The notes below the pieces were generated by a model, which did not search any database, had not been told where the DNA came from, and saw only the letters and a list, made by a program, of their open reading frames with translations. From the NCBI GenBank assembly GCA_002455335.1, contig DKKP01000447.1, positions 1-7,182 on the forward strand: 7,182 nucleotides of DNA. The letters run 5' to 3'. Below are positions 1 through 5,725 of this stretch, one piece after another (within the stretch, counting starts at the first letter, position 1; each line of letters opens with the position of its first letter). The translations under genes were made by a program, and so were the position numbers. This DNA is from Anaerolineales bacterium UBA6663 (GTDB lineage Bacteria > Chloroflexota > Anaerolineae > Anaerolineales > UBA6663).

Positions 1-1076
1 CCATAGGCGGCCACGACATGGTAGTAGCGGCACTCCTTGCCGCGCGAGATCAAGGCCTGCACAAGCATCTCGGCATGCGCTGCCGGATAGAGCCAGTCGC
101 TCGAGAAACTCACCGCCAGCACGGGGCAATGCACGGGCGCCAGCGCCTCGGCCAGCGAAGCCCGCCCTTCGCCCACATCGAAGTAATCAAGCGCCTTTGT
201 GATGACAAGGTAGCTGTTGGCGTCGAACCGATTGACGAATTTCTCGCCCTGGTACCTGAGATAGCTCTCGACCTGATATTCCGGATCGAACGTGAACCGC
301 TGCGGGCCTGACCCGTTGACGTAGATCTGGCGCGCGAATTTTCGTTCGAGCGAGGGCTCACTCATGTAGCTGACATGCCCGACCATGCGGGCGACGGCCA
401 GCCCATCGCGCGGGGCCGGGCCGTCGTAGTAATCGCCGCCGCGCCAGTTGGGGTCGCGCATGATCGCCTCTCGCCCGATCGCGTTGAAGGCGATGTTCTG
501 CGTGCTCGAGCGCACCGTCGAAGCGATGAACAACACGCTGCCGACGCGCTCTGGGTAGTCGAGCGCCCATTGCAACGCCTGCATCCCGCCCATGCTCCCG
601 CCGGCCGTGGCATACAGTCGTTCGATGCCCAGCCGATCGATCAGCCTGACCTGGGCCGCGACCATGTCCGTGATCGTCAGGATCGGGAAGCGTGAGCCCC
701 AGGGCTTGCCGTCGGGCGCAGGCGACGACGGCCCTGTGCTGCCGGCGCAACCGCCGATCACGTTGCTACAGATGACGAAGTAGCGGTCTGTGTCGAACAT
801 CCGCCCGGGGCCGACCGCCTCATCCCACCAACCCGGCCGCTCGTCCGGGTCCTCGGTGTGGTAGCCGGCCACATGGGCGTCTCCCGAGAGCGCATGACAG
901 ATCAGGATCGCGTTCGAACCGTCGGCGTTCAGCCGGCCATAGGTCTCGTAGGCCAGCGTATACCCCGGGAGCACCCCACCGCCGCTTAAATGCAGCGGCT
1001 CGGCGAAGTGCGCGAACTCAGTGCGCACCACGCCGACCGATCCGGCGCGAGAGCCCGTCTGGGCATCGTCATTCAT
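1..1076 (-). CDS. metX: Homoserine O-acetyltransferase MetX (C-terminus cut off by window edge)
   Basis: This cytoplasmic alpha/beta-hydrolase-fold enzyme transfers the acetyl group of acetyl-CoA to L-homoserine, giving O-acetylhomoserine for methionine synthesis. The reading frame stays open from ATG 1076 to the left edge (358 full codons). Visible family motifs are YTLAYETYG (39-47), HALSGDAHVAGY (61-72), SNVIGGCAGSTGPSS (104-118) and the nucleophile elbow AGGSMGGMQAL (158-168) with Ser161. The catalytic Asp is probably Asp327 in SFSSDWLYP. The catalytic His normally lies about 33 residues later, so it should fall just outside the window. The gene is second in the SAM-riboswitch-controlled unit, 83 nt after metY, and uses the product order expected of a MetX-MetY pair. 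Upstream of the ATG there is no recognisable ribosome binding site, only the arm of a hairpin. MetX-like proteins can use succinyl-CoA instead, and I cannot settle that from sequence. The family call is secure. Confidence 0.95.
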   Translation of the reverse strand, partial: MNDDAQTGSRAGSVGVVRTEFAHFAEPLHLSGGGVLPGYTLAYETYGRLNADGSNAILICHALSGDAHVAGYHTEDPDERPGWWDEAVGPGRMFDTDRYFVICSNVIGGCAGSTGPSSPAPDGKPWGSRFPILTITDMVAAQVRLIDRLGIERLYATAGGSMGGMQALQWALDYPERVGSVLFIASTVRSSTQNIAFNAIGREAIMRDPNWRGGDYYDGPAPRDGLAVARMVGHVSYMSEPSLERKFARQIYVNGSGPQRFTFDPEYQVESYLRYQGEKFVNRFDANSYLVITKALDYFDVGEGRASLAEALAPVHCPVLAVSFSSDWLYPAAHAEMLVQALISRGKECRYYHVVAAY

Positions 1077-1084
1077 CGAGATTT

Positions 1085-1152
1085 GCGATCGGCGATTTGT
1101 GATGTGCGCTTGGCTGATGACGCCAAATCGCCAATCACAAATCGCCAATCGC
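1085..1152. repeat. 19-bp inverted repeat with internal direct repeats between metY and metX
   Basis: The arms at 1085-1103 and 1134-1152 are reverse complements with one mismatch, around a 30-nt loop. The 13-bp string CAAATCGCCAATC occurs at 1124-1136 and again at 1138-1150, followed by a further GCCAAT. The low-complexity GGCGATT/AATCGCC composition looks like a degenerate intergenic repeat family rather than a protein operator. No T-run follows the stem on either strand, so it is not an ordinary intrinsic terminator. It fills nearly all of the 83-nt gap, and one arm ends 8 nt before the metX start codon. Effects on metX translation or on mRNA stability are conceivable but unproven. Confidence 0.8.
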
Positions 1153-1159
1153 CAATGAC

Positions 1160-2497
1160 CTATGCCGTGGTCTTTGCCGCCGCGAACTGGGTCTTGCCCG
1201 AGGCGATCGTCAACGCCTGATCAAGGTCCCACAGGATGTCATCCAGGTCCTCGAGGCCAACCGAGAGCCTGACGTAGTCTTCAGAGACTCCAGCCAGGGC
1301 CTGCTCCTCGGCGCTGAGTTGCGAGTGCGTGGTCGTCGCCGGGTGGATGGCCAACGAGCGCGTATCGCCGACGTTCGCCAGGTGCGAGAACAGCTTGAGG
1401 TTATCGATGAAGGCGCTGCCGGCCGCCTTACCGCCCTTGATGCCGAAGCCGAGCACGGCGCCGGCGCCCTTGGGCAGGTACTTCTGCGCGCGCGCGTAGC
1501 TCGGGTGCTCGGGCAGACCCGGGTAGTTGACCCAGGCCACGGCCGGATGATCCTTAAGGAACTTCGCCACGGCCAGCGTGTTGGCAACGTGGCGCTCGAG
1601 CCGCAGCGCCAGGGTCTCGAGGCCGACCAGCGCCAGGAACGAGTTGAACGGCGCCTGCGGGCCGCCCAGATCGCGCAGACCGACGACGCGCGCGCGGATG
1701 ATGAAGGCCAGCGGCCCGACCACGTCGGCGAAGACCGCGCCGTGGTAGGCGGGCTCAGGCTCGACGATGCCCTTGTGCCGGCCGCTCGCCTTCCAGTCGA
1801 ACTTGCCGCTGTCGACAAGCGCGCCACCGATGATCAGCCCGTGGCCGCTGAGCCACTTGGTGGTCGAGTAGGTCAGGATGTCGACGCCATGCTTGAAGCC
1901 CTGGAACAGGTACGGCGTGCCAAAGGTGTTATCGACCACGACCGGGATCCCCTTCGAGTGCGCCAGATCGGCGATGCTCTCGAAATCCGGGACTTCGAGT
2001 TTCGGGTTGCCGATCGTCTCGAGGTAGATCAGCTTGGTCTTGTCGTTGATGTACGGCTCGAAGTCTTTGCCCTCGGTGCCCTGCACCAGATGGGCCTTGA
2101 TCCCCAGGCGCCGAAACGATTGTGTGAACTGCGTGTACGTGCCGCCGTACAAGGCCGAGGTTGAGACGAGTTCGTCGCCGGCGTCGGCGAGCGAGGTCAC
2201 GGCCAGCAGCTGGGCGAAGTGGCCCGAGGCCGTCGCCAGCGCGCCGACGCCGCCATCGAGCGCGGCCAGGCGCTGCTCGAACACGTCGTGCGTCGGGTTC
2301 ATGATGCGCGAGTAGATATTGCCGAACTCGCGCAGACCGAAGAGGTTCGCGGCATGCTCCGAGTCGCGGAACTGGTACGCCGCGGTCTGGTAGATCGGTA
2401 CCGCGCGCGCGCCCGTGGTCGGGTCGGGTTTGTAGCCGGCGTGCAGGGCCTGCGTGTGGAACCCGAACGTGCGGGCGTTGCCATTGCTGTTGCTCAT
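1160..2497 (-). CDS. metY: O-acetylhomoserine sulfhydrylase (homocysteine synthase) MetY
   Basis: This PLP enzyme of the Cys/Met metabolism family makes homocysteine from O-acetylhomoserine and sulfide in the cytoplasm. The protein is 445 residues, close to the usual 420-440 of MetY and longer than typical cystathionine synthases and lyases (about 380-400). Motifs in order: IYSRIMNPT (61-69, Tyr and Arg for PLP phosphate contact), ATASGHFA (88-95), VVDNTFGTP (187-195, Asp189 facing the PLP ring nitrogen), DILTYSTTKWLSGHG (206-220, Lys214 forming the Schiff base) and GDTRSLAIHPATTTHSQL (377-394, Arg380 for the substrate carboxylate). The long insertion before PAYHGAVF (249-256) is typical of MetY. 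I chose ATG 2497 because GGAGG (2504-2508) lies 6 nt upstream; an ATG two codons earlier directly abuts GGAGG. The frame is open further upstream but would run into the terminator. The gene is first in the unit controlled by the SAM-I riboswitch. Confidence 0.96.
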   Translation of the reverse strand: MSNSNGNARTFGFHTQALHAGYKPDPTTGARAVPIYQTAAYQFRDSEHAANLFGLREFGNIYSRIMNPTHDVFEQRLAALDGGVGALATASGHFAQLLAVTSLADAGDELVSTSALYGGTYTQFTQSFRRLGIKAHLVQGTEGKDFEPYINDKTKLIYLETIGNPKLEVPDFESIADLAHSKGIPVVVDNTFGTPYLFQGFKHGVDILTYSTTKWLSGHGLIIGGALVDSGKFDWKASGRHKGIVEPEPAYHGAVFADVVGPLAFIIRARVVGLRDLGGPQAPFNSFLALVGLETLALRLERHVANTLAVAKFLKDHPAVAWVNYPGLPEHPSYARAQKYLPKGAGAVLGFGIKGGKAAGSAFIDNLKLFSHLANVGDTRSLAIHPATTTHSQLSAEEQALAGVSEDYVRLSVGLEDLDDILWDLDQALTIASGKTQFAAAKTTA

Positions 2498-2503
2498 GTC
2501 CAT

Positions 2504-2508
2504 CCTCC
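2504..2508 (-). promoter_or_regulatory. Ribosome binding site that fixes the metY start
   Basis: GGAGG on the minus strand stands 6 nt before ATG 2497, an ideal distance. It abuts the other in-frame ATG (2503) with no spacer, which argues against that start. It lies about 110 nt downstream of the terminator, so the ribosome site itself is not part of the riboswitch; control should be by premature termination. Confidence 0.85.
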
Positions 2509-2619
2509 GTGTGCGGAACCTGGTTTTCGCTGGGCCTCGACGGGGCGCAGCGCCTTCTCGTTTCGGGTTGTGCTCTTGGGCTCCGGTCGGGGCGGACGTG
2601 TCGGACGTGGCCATCGTCC

Positions 2620-2655
2620 AAAACAATACGCCCCTTCCGGATGCGAGAAGGGGCG
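2620..2655 (-). terminator. Rho-independent terminator of the SAM-I riboswitch expression platform
   Basis: On the minus strand CGCCCCTTC (2647-2655) pairs with GAAGGGGCG (2629-2637) as a perfect 9-bp GC-rich stem with a 9-nt loop. The interrupted T-tract TATTGTTTT (2620-2628) follows directly. The element comes just after the riboswitch aptamer and before metY. The loop and end of the 5' arm (2640-2648) can pair instead with the 3' strand of aptamer helix P1 (2674-2682) at 8 of 9 positions. This is the classic arrangement: SAM-bound P1 frees the terminator, and SAM-free RNA forms an antiterminator. Confidence 0.88.
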
Positions 2656-2673
2656 CGAATAGCGAGGTTCCCG

Positions 2674-2820
2674 TCTCTCATCTTCCAGAAGTGTCTGCAT
2701 GTCAGCGGTTCAAAGCTGACGACGCTCTGCCGGATTTGGCACCATGTTGTTGCGCCCATGCGCACACCAACGGTTGCCGAGGCTTCATAGGGCCGGTCCC
2801 TCTGCCTCTCTGGATAAGAG
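2674..2820 (-). promoter_or_regulatory. SAM-I (S-box) riboswitch aptamer upstream of metY-metX
   Basis: The aptamer binds S-adenosylmethionine. Helix P1 pairs CTCTTATC (2813-2820) with GATGAGAG (2675-2682), 8 pairs with one wobble. P2 starts with GAGGC and closes with GCCTC, enclosing a GGG/CCC helix and the kink-turn region around AGAGGGACC and CTATGAAGCC. The conserved CGGCAACC and GGTGCCAAATCC strings follow. The pseudoknot is visible as CCGG in the P2 loop (2793-2796) against CCGG in J3/4 (2730-2733). P4 is the perfect 6-bp hairpin GTCAGC/GCTGAC (2701-2720). All core SAM-I elements are present in order, and the downstream gene makes homocysteine, as expected. It should turn off metY and metX when SAM is high, through the terminator that follows. 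Confidence 0.96.
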
Positions 2821-2845
2821 CTCACCGTATGCGATTGGGTTTGAG

Positions 2846-2872
2846 ATTATCAAAAGAGACCTGGGGTGTCAA
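2846..2872 (-). promoter_or_regulatory. Probable promoter of the metY-metX riboswitch transcript
   Basis: On the minus strand a perfect -35 box TTGACA (2867-2872) is followed after 15 nt by GATAAT (2846-2851), which matches the -10 consensus at 5 of 6 bases. The 15-nt spacing is short; reading the -35 as CTTGAC gives 16 nt. The predicted transcript start near 2839 lies about 20 nt before helix P1 of the riboswitch, a sensible leader. The surrounding DNA is AT-rich for this window. It stands back-to-back with the plus-strand promoter of the importer operon. Confidence 0.65.
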
Positions 2873-2925
2873 GAAACGAAAATCGCGGTCCGTTCTTGGG
2901 TAGATCACCCGACGCCCTCCCTGAA

Positions 2926-2947
2926 CGTGCACATTGACACCGTGCAC
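2926..2947. promoter_or_regulatory. Candidate operator: paired CGTGCAC sites flanking a -35 box
   Basis: CGTGCAC occurs at 2926-2932 and 2941-2947, 15 bp centre to centre, bracketing the TTGACA box of the importer promoter. GTGCAC is its own reverse complement, so the pair is at once a direct and an inverted repeat. A repressor bound here would block polymerase. No regulator gene is visible in the window, so this is a sequence-only suggestion. Confidence 0.3.
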
Positions 2948-2962
2948 TGTATAGGATATAAC
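2934..2962 (+). promoter_or_regulatory. Strong sigma-70-type promoter of the ABC importer operon
   Basis: A perfect -35 box TTGACA (2934-2939) is separated by the optimal 17 nt from TATAAC (2957-2962), which matches the -10 consensus at 5 of 6 bases. Transcription should start near 2969, giving a leader of about 118 nt before the first permease start. I looked in that leader for thiamine pyrophosphate, FMN and purine riboswitch cores and saw none. A small hairpin CCGGG/CCCGG (3053-3066) lies just before the GGAGG at 3071-3075. Confidence 0.8.
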
Positions 2963-3086
2963 CGGCTCACTTAGTCGTATTCCCTCAAGCTAACGATATT
3001 GGGGTGACAGCTGCGCCGCACCGCGTCGTGCCGCGTTGCGCGCTGCCCTTCACCGGGTGGGCCCGGAACCGGAGGACCCTGCAGGC

Positions 3087-3995
3087 ATGGCGGTCGCACA
3101 AGCGCTCGAGCCCGTTGCGTCGCCGTCAGCGCCGTCAGCCTGGCGGGTGGTGACGCGCCGGGCCGTCGCCTTCCTTTTGATCTGCGCGCTCCTGATCGGC
3201 GCCTGGGAAGGCTACAAGGCGCTCGGCACGGCCACGGGCGGTCTGATCCCAGGCACCACGCTCAAGCTCCCCATTCGAGCCGACGACCGATCGTTGCCCC
3301 ATACCTGGCGGATCGTCGGCAGCCTGTTCGAGCCCGTCCGCGCCAGCGACGACACGCTCCTCATAGCCAACCTGCTGCGCTACGCCGCGTTCACCTGGTT
3401 CGAGGCCGCGGTGGGTTTTGCGATGGGCGGCGTCATCGGCTTCTTTCTGGGCGTCGTCTTCGTGCAATCGGAACTGCTCGAACGTGGCCTGATGCCCTAT
3501 GTCGTCGCCTCGCAGGCTGTGCCGCTCCTCGCGGTCGCGCCGATGGTCGTGATCTGGGGCTCGCAGGCCGGTCTGCCCGCCTGGCTGGCCGTCTCGATCA
3601 TCGCGGCCTATCTCACGTTCTTTCCCGTGGCGATCAACACCCTGCGCGGCCTGCAATCGCCGGACCCGGCCGCGATCGAGTTGATGCGTTCGTACGCGGC
3701 CACGCCCGCGCAGGTGCTGTGGAAGCTCAGGGTCCCGGCGGCGTTGCCGTACATCTTCACAGCGCTCAAGATCTCGGCCACGAGCAGCGTGGTCGGCGCG
3801 ATCGTGGGCGAGCTGCCCTCGGGGATCCAGAACGGCCTCGGCCGGGCCCTGCTCACCTTCAGTCAGTATTTCACGACCGGACCCGAGCGGCTGTTTGGCG
3901 CGGTGCTGGTCTCGGCCCTGGTTGGGCTGGCGTTCTTTGGCCTGGTCACGCTGGCCGAGCTCTGGCTCGTGCCGGCGCGCCGCCGCCTCGAGTAG
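3087..3995 (+). CDS. ABC importer permease 1 (SsuC/TauC/ThiX-type)
   Basis: This 302-residue inner-membrane subunit belongs to the binding-protein-dependent permease family that includes SsuC, TauC and ThiX. It forms half of the translocation path. Hydrophobic segments lie at about 24-46, 98-126, 137-157, 164-184, 227-243 and 268-293. The EAA-type coupling loop, which contacts the ATPase, is ELMRSYAATPAQVLWKLRVP (198-217) continuing into AALP. I chose ATG 3087 because GGAGG (3071-3075) lies 11 nt upstream and it leaves a normal cytoplasmic N-terminus; a TTG at 3036 in the same frame would add 17 residues and has no ribosome site. The loop between the first two membrane segments is about 25 residues longer than in permease 2 and includes a polar stretch around IRADDRSLPHTW (63-74). 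First gene of the operon; the ATPase start follows 19 nt after the stop. The substrate is not identifiable. Confidence 0.92.
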   Translation: MAVAQALEPVASPSAPSAWRVVTRRAVAFLLICALLIGAWEGYKALGTATGGLIPGTTLKLPIRADDRSLPHTWRIVGSLFEPVRASDDTLLIANLLRYAAFTWFEAAVGFAMGGVIGFFLGVVFVQSELLERGLMPYVVASQAVPLLAVAPMVVIWGSQAGLPAWLAVSIIAAYLTFFPVAINTLRGLQSPDPAAIELMRSYAATPAQVLWKLRVPAALPYIFTALKISATSSVVGAIVGELPSGIQNGLGRALLTFSQYFTTGPERLFGAVLVSALVGLAFFGLVTLAELWLVPARRRLE

Positions 3996-4003
3996 CGAAC
4001 CAC

Positions 4004-4007
4004 GGGG
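4004..4007 (+). promoter_or_regulatory. Weak ribosome binding site supporting a TTG start for the ATPase
   Basis: GGGG within CACGGGGTAAG ends 7 nt before TTG 4015. It is the only purine-rich site in the 19-nt gap after permease 1 and favours the TTG over the later in-frame GTG at 4033. Confidence 0.45.
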
Positions 4008-4014
4008 TAAGCGA

Positions 4015-4824
4015 TTGACACATCAAGCCGTCGTGCAGTTGACCGACATCAACAAGACCTTTGGCGGACGTGGCGCCGATGCGGTGCACGCCCTCAAAGA
4101 CATCAACCTGTCCATCAAGTCGAACGAGTTCATCAGCCTGATCGGCCCCTCGGGTTGCGGCAAGAGCACGCTCCTCAGGTTAGTCGGCGATCTGATCACG
4201 CCCTCCGCGGGCGATGTGCGCGTCAACGGCAAACCCGCCCATGAAGCCCGCCTCAAGCGCGAATACGGCATGGTCTTTCAGCAGGCGACGCTGATGGAGT
4301 GGCGCACGATCCGCCAGAACGTCGAGCTGCCGCTCGAGGTGATGGCCTGGTCGGCCGACAAACGGCAGGCGCGCGCGCGGCAGATGCTCGACCTGGTGCA
4401 CCTCGCCGAGTTCGAGCGCCACTACCCCTGGCAGCTCTCGGGCGGCATGCAACAACGCGTGGCCATCGCGCGTGCCCTCGCGTTCGAGCCAGCATTACTA
4501 TTGATGGACGAGCCCTTTGGCGCGCTTGACGAGATGACACGCGAGCGCATGCAGCTCGAGGTGCTGCGGATCTGGAGCCAGACCCATACGACTGTGATCT
4601 TCGTCACGCACAGCATCCCCGAAGCCGTCTTCCTCTCGACGCGTGTGGTGGTGATGTCGGCGCGCCCCGGGCGCATCTCGGCGATCGTCGACGTCGACCT
4701 GCCTCAGCCACGCAACTTCGAGACCCGCGAAGATCCGCGCTTCTTCGAGAAGATCACCGAAGTGCGCGAGGCGCTGCGCCGTGACGAGGCGCGGGGCGCG
4801 GCGTTGCGCGCGGCGACATCGTGA
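4015..4824 (+). CDS. ABC importer ATP-binding protein (SsuB/TauB/ThiZ-type)
   Basis: This cytoplasmic ATPase (269 residues) powers the importer by dimerising on ATP. All nucleotide-binding motifs are intact: Walker A GPSGCGKST (44-52), Q-loop in MVFQQATLMEW (86-96), signature LSGGMQQR (141-148), Walker B LLLMDEPF (161-168) with catalytic Glu166, D-loop GALD (169-172) and switch His199 in FVTHSIPEA. The length and the ARPGR segment (216-220) match ATPases of the nitrate/sulfonate/taurine and hydroxymethylpyrimidine importers. The C-terminus has no added regulatory domain. I chose TTG 4015 (preceded by GGGG at 7 nt); GTG 4033 would still leave a complete domain, and the long open frame upstream (from 3895) overlaps permease 1 and has low-complexity, non-family sequence. 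The stop overlaps the start of permease 2 by 4 nt, indicating translational coupling. Confidence 0.95.
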   Translation: MTHQAVVQLTDINKTFGGRGADAVHALKDINLSIKSNEFISLIGPSGCGKSTLLRLVGDLITPSAGDVRVNGKPAHEARLKREYGMVFQQATLMEWRTIRQNVELPLEVMAWSADKRQARARQMLDLVHLAEFERHYPWQLSGGMQQRVAIARALAFEPALLLMDEPFGALDEMTRERMQLEVLRIWSQTHTTVIFVTHSIPEAVFLSTRVVVMSARPGRISAIVDVDLPQPRNFETREDPRFFEKITEVREALRRDEARGAALRAATS

Positions 4825-5624
4825 GCCACATGGCCACCACCCCACTCGCGCCCTCCACGCCTCGGCCCATGAACCAACGCCTCGAGCGCTGGCTGCCGGC
4901 GTTGGCCGTCTTCATCATCGTGCTTGTGGCGTGGGAGGGCCTGGTCGGCGCGTTCCACATCCAACGCTTCCTGCTCCCGGCGCCATCGCTGATCTGGACG
5001 ACATTTTGGCGCGTGCTGCCTGATCTGGCGCTGGCCACCGGCTACACAGCCGGCAATGCGATCGGTGGGCTGGTGCTTGGCGCCGCGCTGGGCGTGCTGG
5101 TGGCCCTCGCCACAGCGCGCTGGACAGTGATCAACGAGGGCCTGATGCCTTTCGCCGTGGCCGTCAACGCCATGCCGATCATCGCGCTGGCCCCGATCCT
5201 CAATCAATGGTTCGGGCTCCAGAACCCGTTCTCGAAGATCAGCGTGGTCGCGCTGCTCGTTTTCTTTCCCGTGATGATCAACATGGTGCGCGGGCTGACC
5301 CAGGTCAGCCCGGCCGCGCTCGAGCTCTTCAGATCGTACGCGGCCAATGAGTTCATCGTTCTGGGTCAGCTGCGTCTGCCCAACAGCCTGCCCTTTCTCT
5401 TCTCGGCGCTGAAAGTCGGCGCAAGCCTGAGCGTGATCGCGGCCGTCGTCAGCGAGTACTTCGGCGGCACCCAACGTGCGCTTGGTCAGTTCATCTCGCA
5501 ACGCGCCGGGCTCTTCAACTTCCCCGAGGCCTGGGCCGGCATCGTCGTCGCCTGTCTGCTCGGCCTCGGGCTCTATGGCATCGTCGTCGCCGTCGAACGA
5601 GCGGCGATGCCGTGGCGGCGGTGA
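4821..5624 (+). CDS. ABC importer permease 2 (SsuC/TauC/ThiX-type)
   Basis: This second inner-membrane subunit has 267 residues with a GTG start at 4821. Hydrophobic segments lie at about 24-42, 73-95, 108-130, 140-157, 193-212 and 238-259. The coupling loop is LELFRSYAANEFIVLGQLRL followed by PNSLP. It is clearly paralogous to permease 1: both share FFPV, an RGL triplet, RSYAA, a LR-P--LP pattern and ALK at matching positions. The pair most likely forms a heterodimer around one ATPase dimer. The GTG overlaps the ATPase stop as GTGA; ATG 4830 is an alternative and neither has a good ribosome site, so coupled reinitiation is likely. An in-frame ATG at 4869 would start just before the first membrane segment. 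It has the shorter first loop typical of the family, and is followed by a 101-nt gap before the binding protein. Confidence 0.92.
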   Translation: MSHMATTPLAPSTPRPMNQRLERWLPALAVFIIVLVAWEGLVGAFHIQRFLLPAPSLIWTTFWRVLPDLALATGYTAGNAIGGLVLGAALGVLVALATARWTVINEGLMPFAVAVNAMPIIALAPILNQWFGLQNPFSKISVVALLVFFPVMINMVRGLTQVSPAALELFRSYAANEFIVLGQLRLPNSLPFLFSALKVGASLSVIAAVVSEYFGGTQRALGQFISQRAGLFNFPEAWAGIVVACLLGLGLYGIVVAVERAAMPWRR

Positions 5625-5668
5625 GCATGACGAACGACGAAGGACGCGTGACGAAAGGAGGCGCCTCC
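5625..5668. repeat. GACGAA-rich degenerate repeat and GGAGGCGCCTCC palindrome before the binding-protein gene
   Basis: The strand reads GACGAACGACGAAGGACG, then GACGAAAGG, a near-tandem GACGAA/GGACG low-complexity array at about 5629-5658. It runs into the perfect 12-bp palindrome GGAGGCGCCTCC (5657-5668). The GGAGG in the palindrome is not near any start codon that begins a family-like protein. This may be a small intergenic repeat of the host; it may also mark an mRNA processing point between the membrane genes and the more highly needed binding protein. The rest of the gap (5669-5710) shows nothing I recognise. Confidence 0.45.
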
Positions 5669-5710
5669 GACATCCCTCACCCATTCGCCACTTCCGATCT
5701 GCACACACAC

Positions 5711-5718
5711 AGGAGGAG
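5711..5718 (+). promoter_or_regulatory. Strong ribosome binding site of the substrate-binding protein
   Basis: AGGAGGAG ends 7 nt before ATG 5726, the best site in the operon. It decides the start and fits the usual need for more binding protein than membrane subunits. Confidence 0.9.
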
Positions 5719-5725
5719 ACCGTCT

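Noticed and set aside
1085..1152. CRISPR array or insertion-sequence end at the AATCGCC repeats
   Set aside because: The repeat units are only 13 bp with a 1-bp gap and no spacers of regular length, and no transposase or target-site duplication is visible.
1319..2164. 281-residue open frame on the plus strand opposite metY
   Set aside because: Its Arg/Val/Asp-rich composition is that of an antisense shadow of a GC-rich gene; metY on the other strand has intact catalytic motifs.
2498..2626. N-terminal extension of MetY by 43 residues (frame open to an ATG at 2626)
   Set aside because: The extension would start inside the T-tract of the terminator, is Arg/Pro-rich with no family similarity, and the GGAGG site points to ATG 2497.
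1929..2825. 298-residue minus-strand frame covering the riboswitch and the metY 5' end
   Set aside because: It would translate the riboswitch aptamer and overlaps metY in another frame; it has no recognisable domain.
2963..3086. Possible thiamine pyrophosphate or FMN riboswitch in the importer leader
   Set aside because: I looked for the conserved cores (CTGAGA and ACC..TGAACCTGATC for TPP; the GGGTGAAATTCCC region for FMN) and did not find them; only a small GC-rich hairpin is visible.
3895..4014. Earlier ATG start for the ABC ATPase at 3895
   Set aside because: It overlaps permease 1 by 101 nt and encodes Trp/Arg/Ser-rich sequence unlike the family; the normal N-terminus begins near TTG 4015.
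4704..5708. 334-residue open frame on the minus strand opposite permease 2
   Set aside because: It is Arg/Asp/His-rich without domains and lies fully opposite a recognised membrane protein.
5612..5725. Earlier ATG start for the substrate-binding protein at 5612
   Set aside because: It would place about 38 polar residues before the lipoprotein signal and lacks a ribosome site, whereas AGGAGGAG is ideally placed before ATG 5726.
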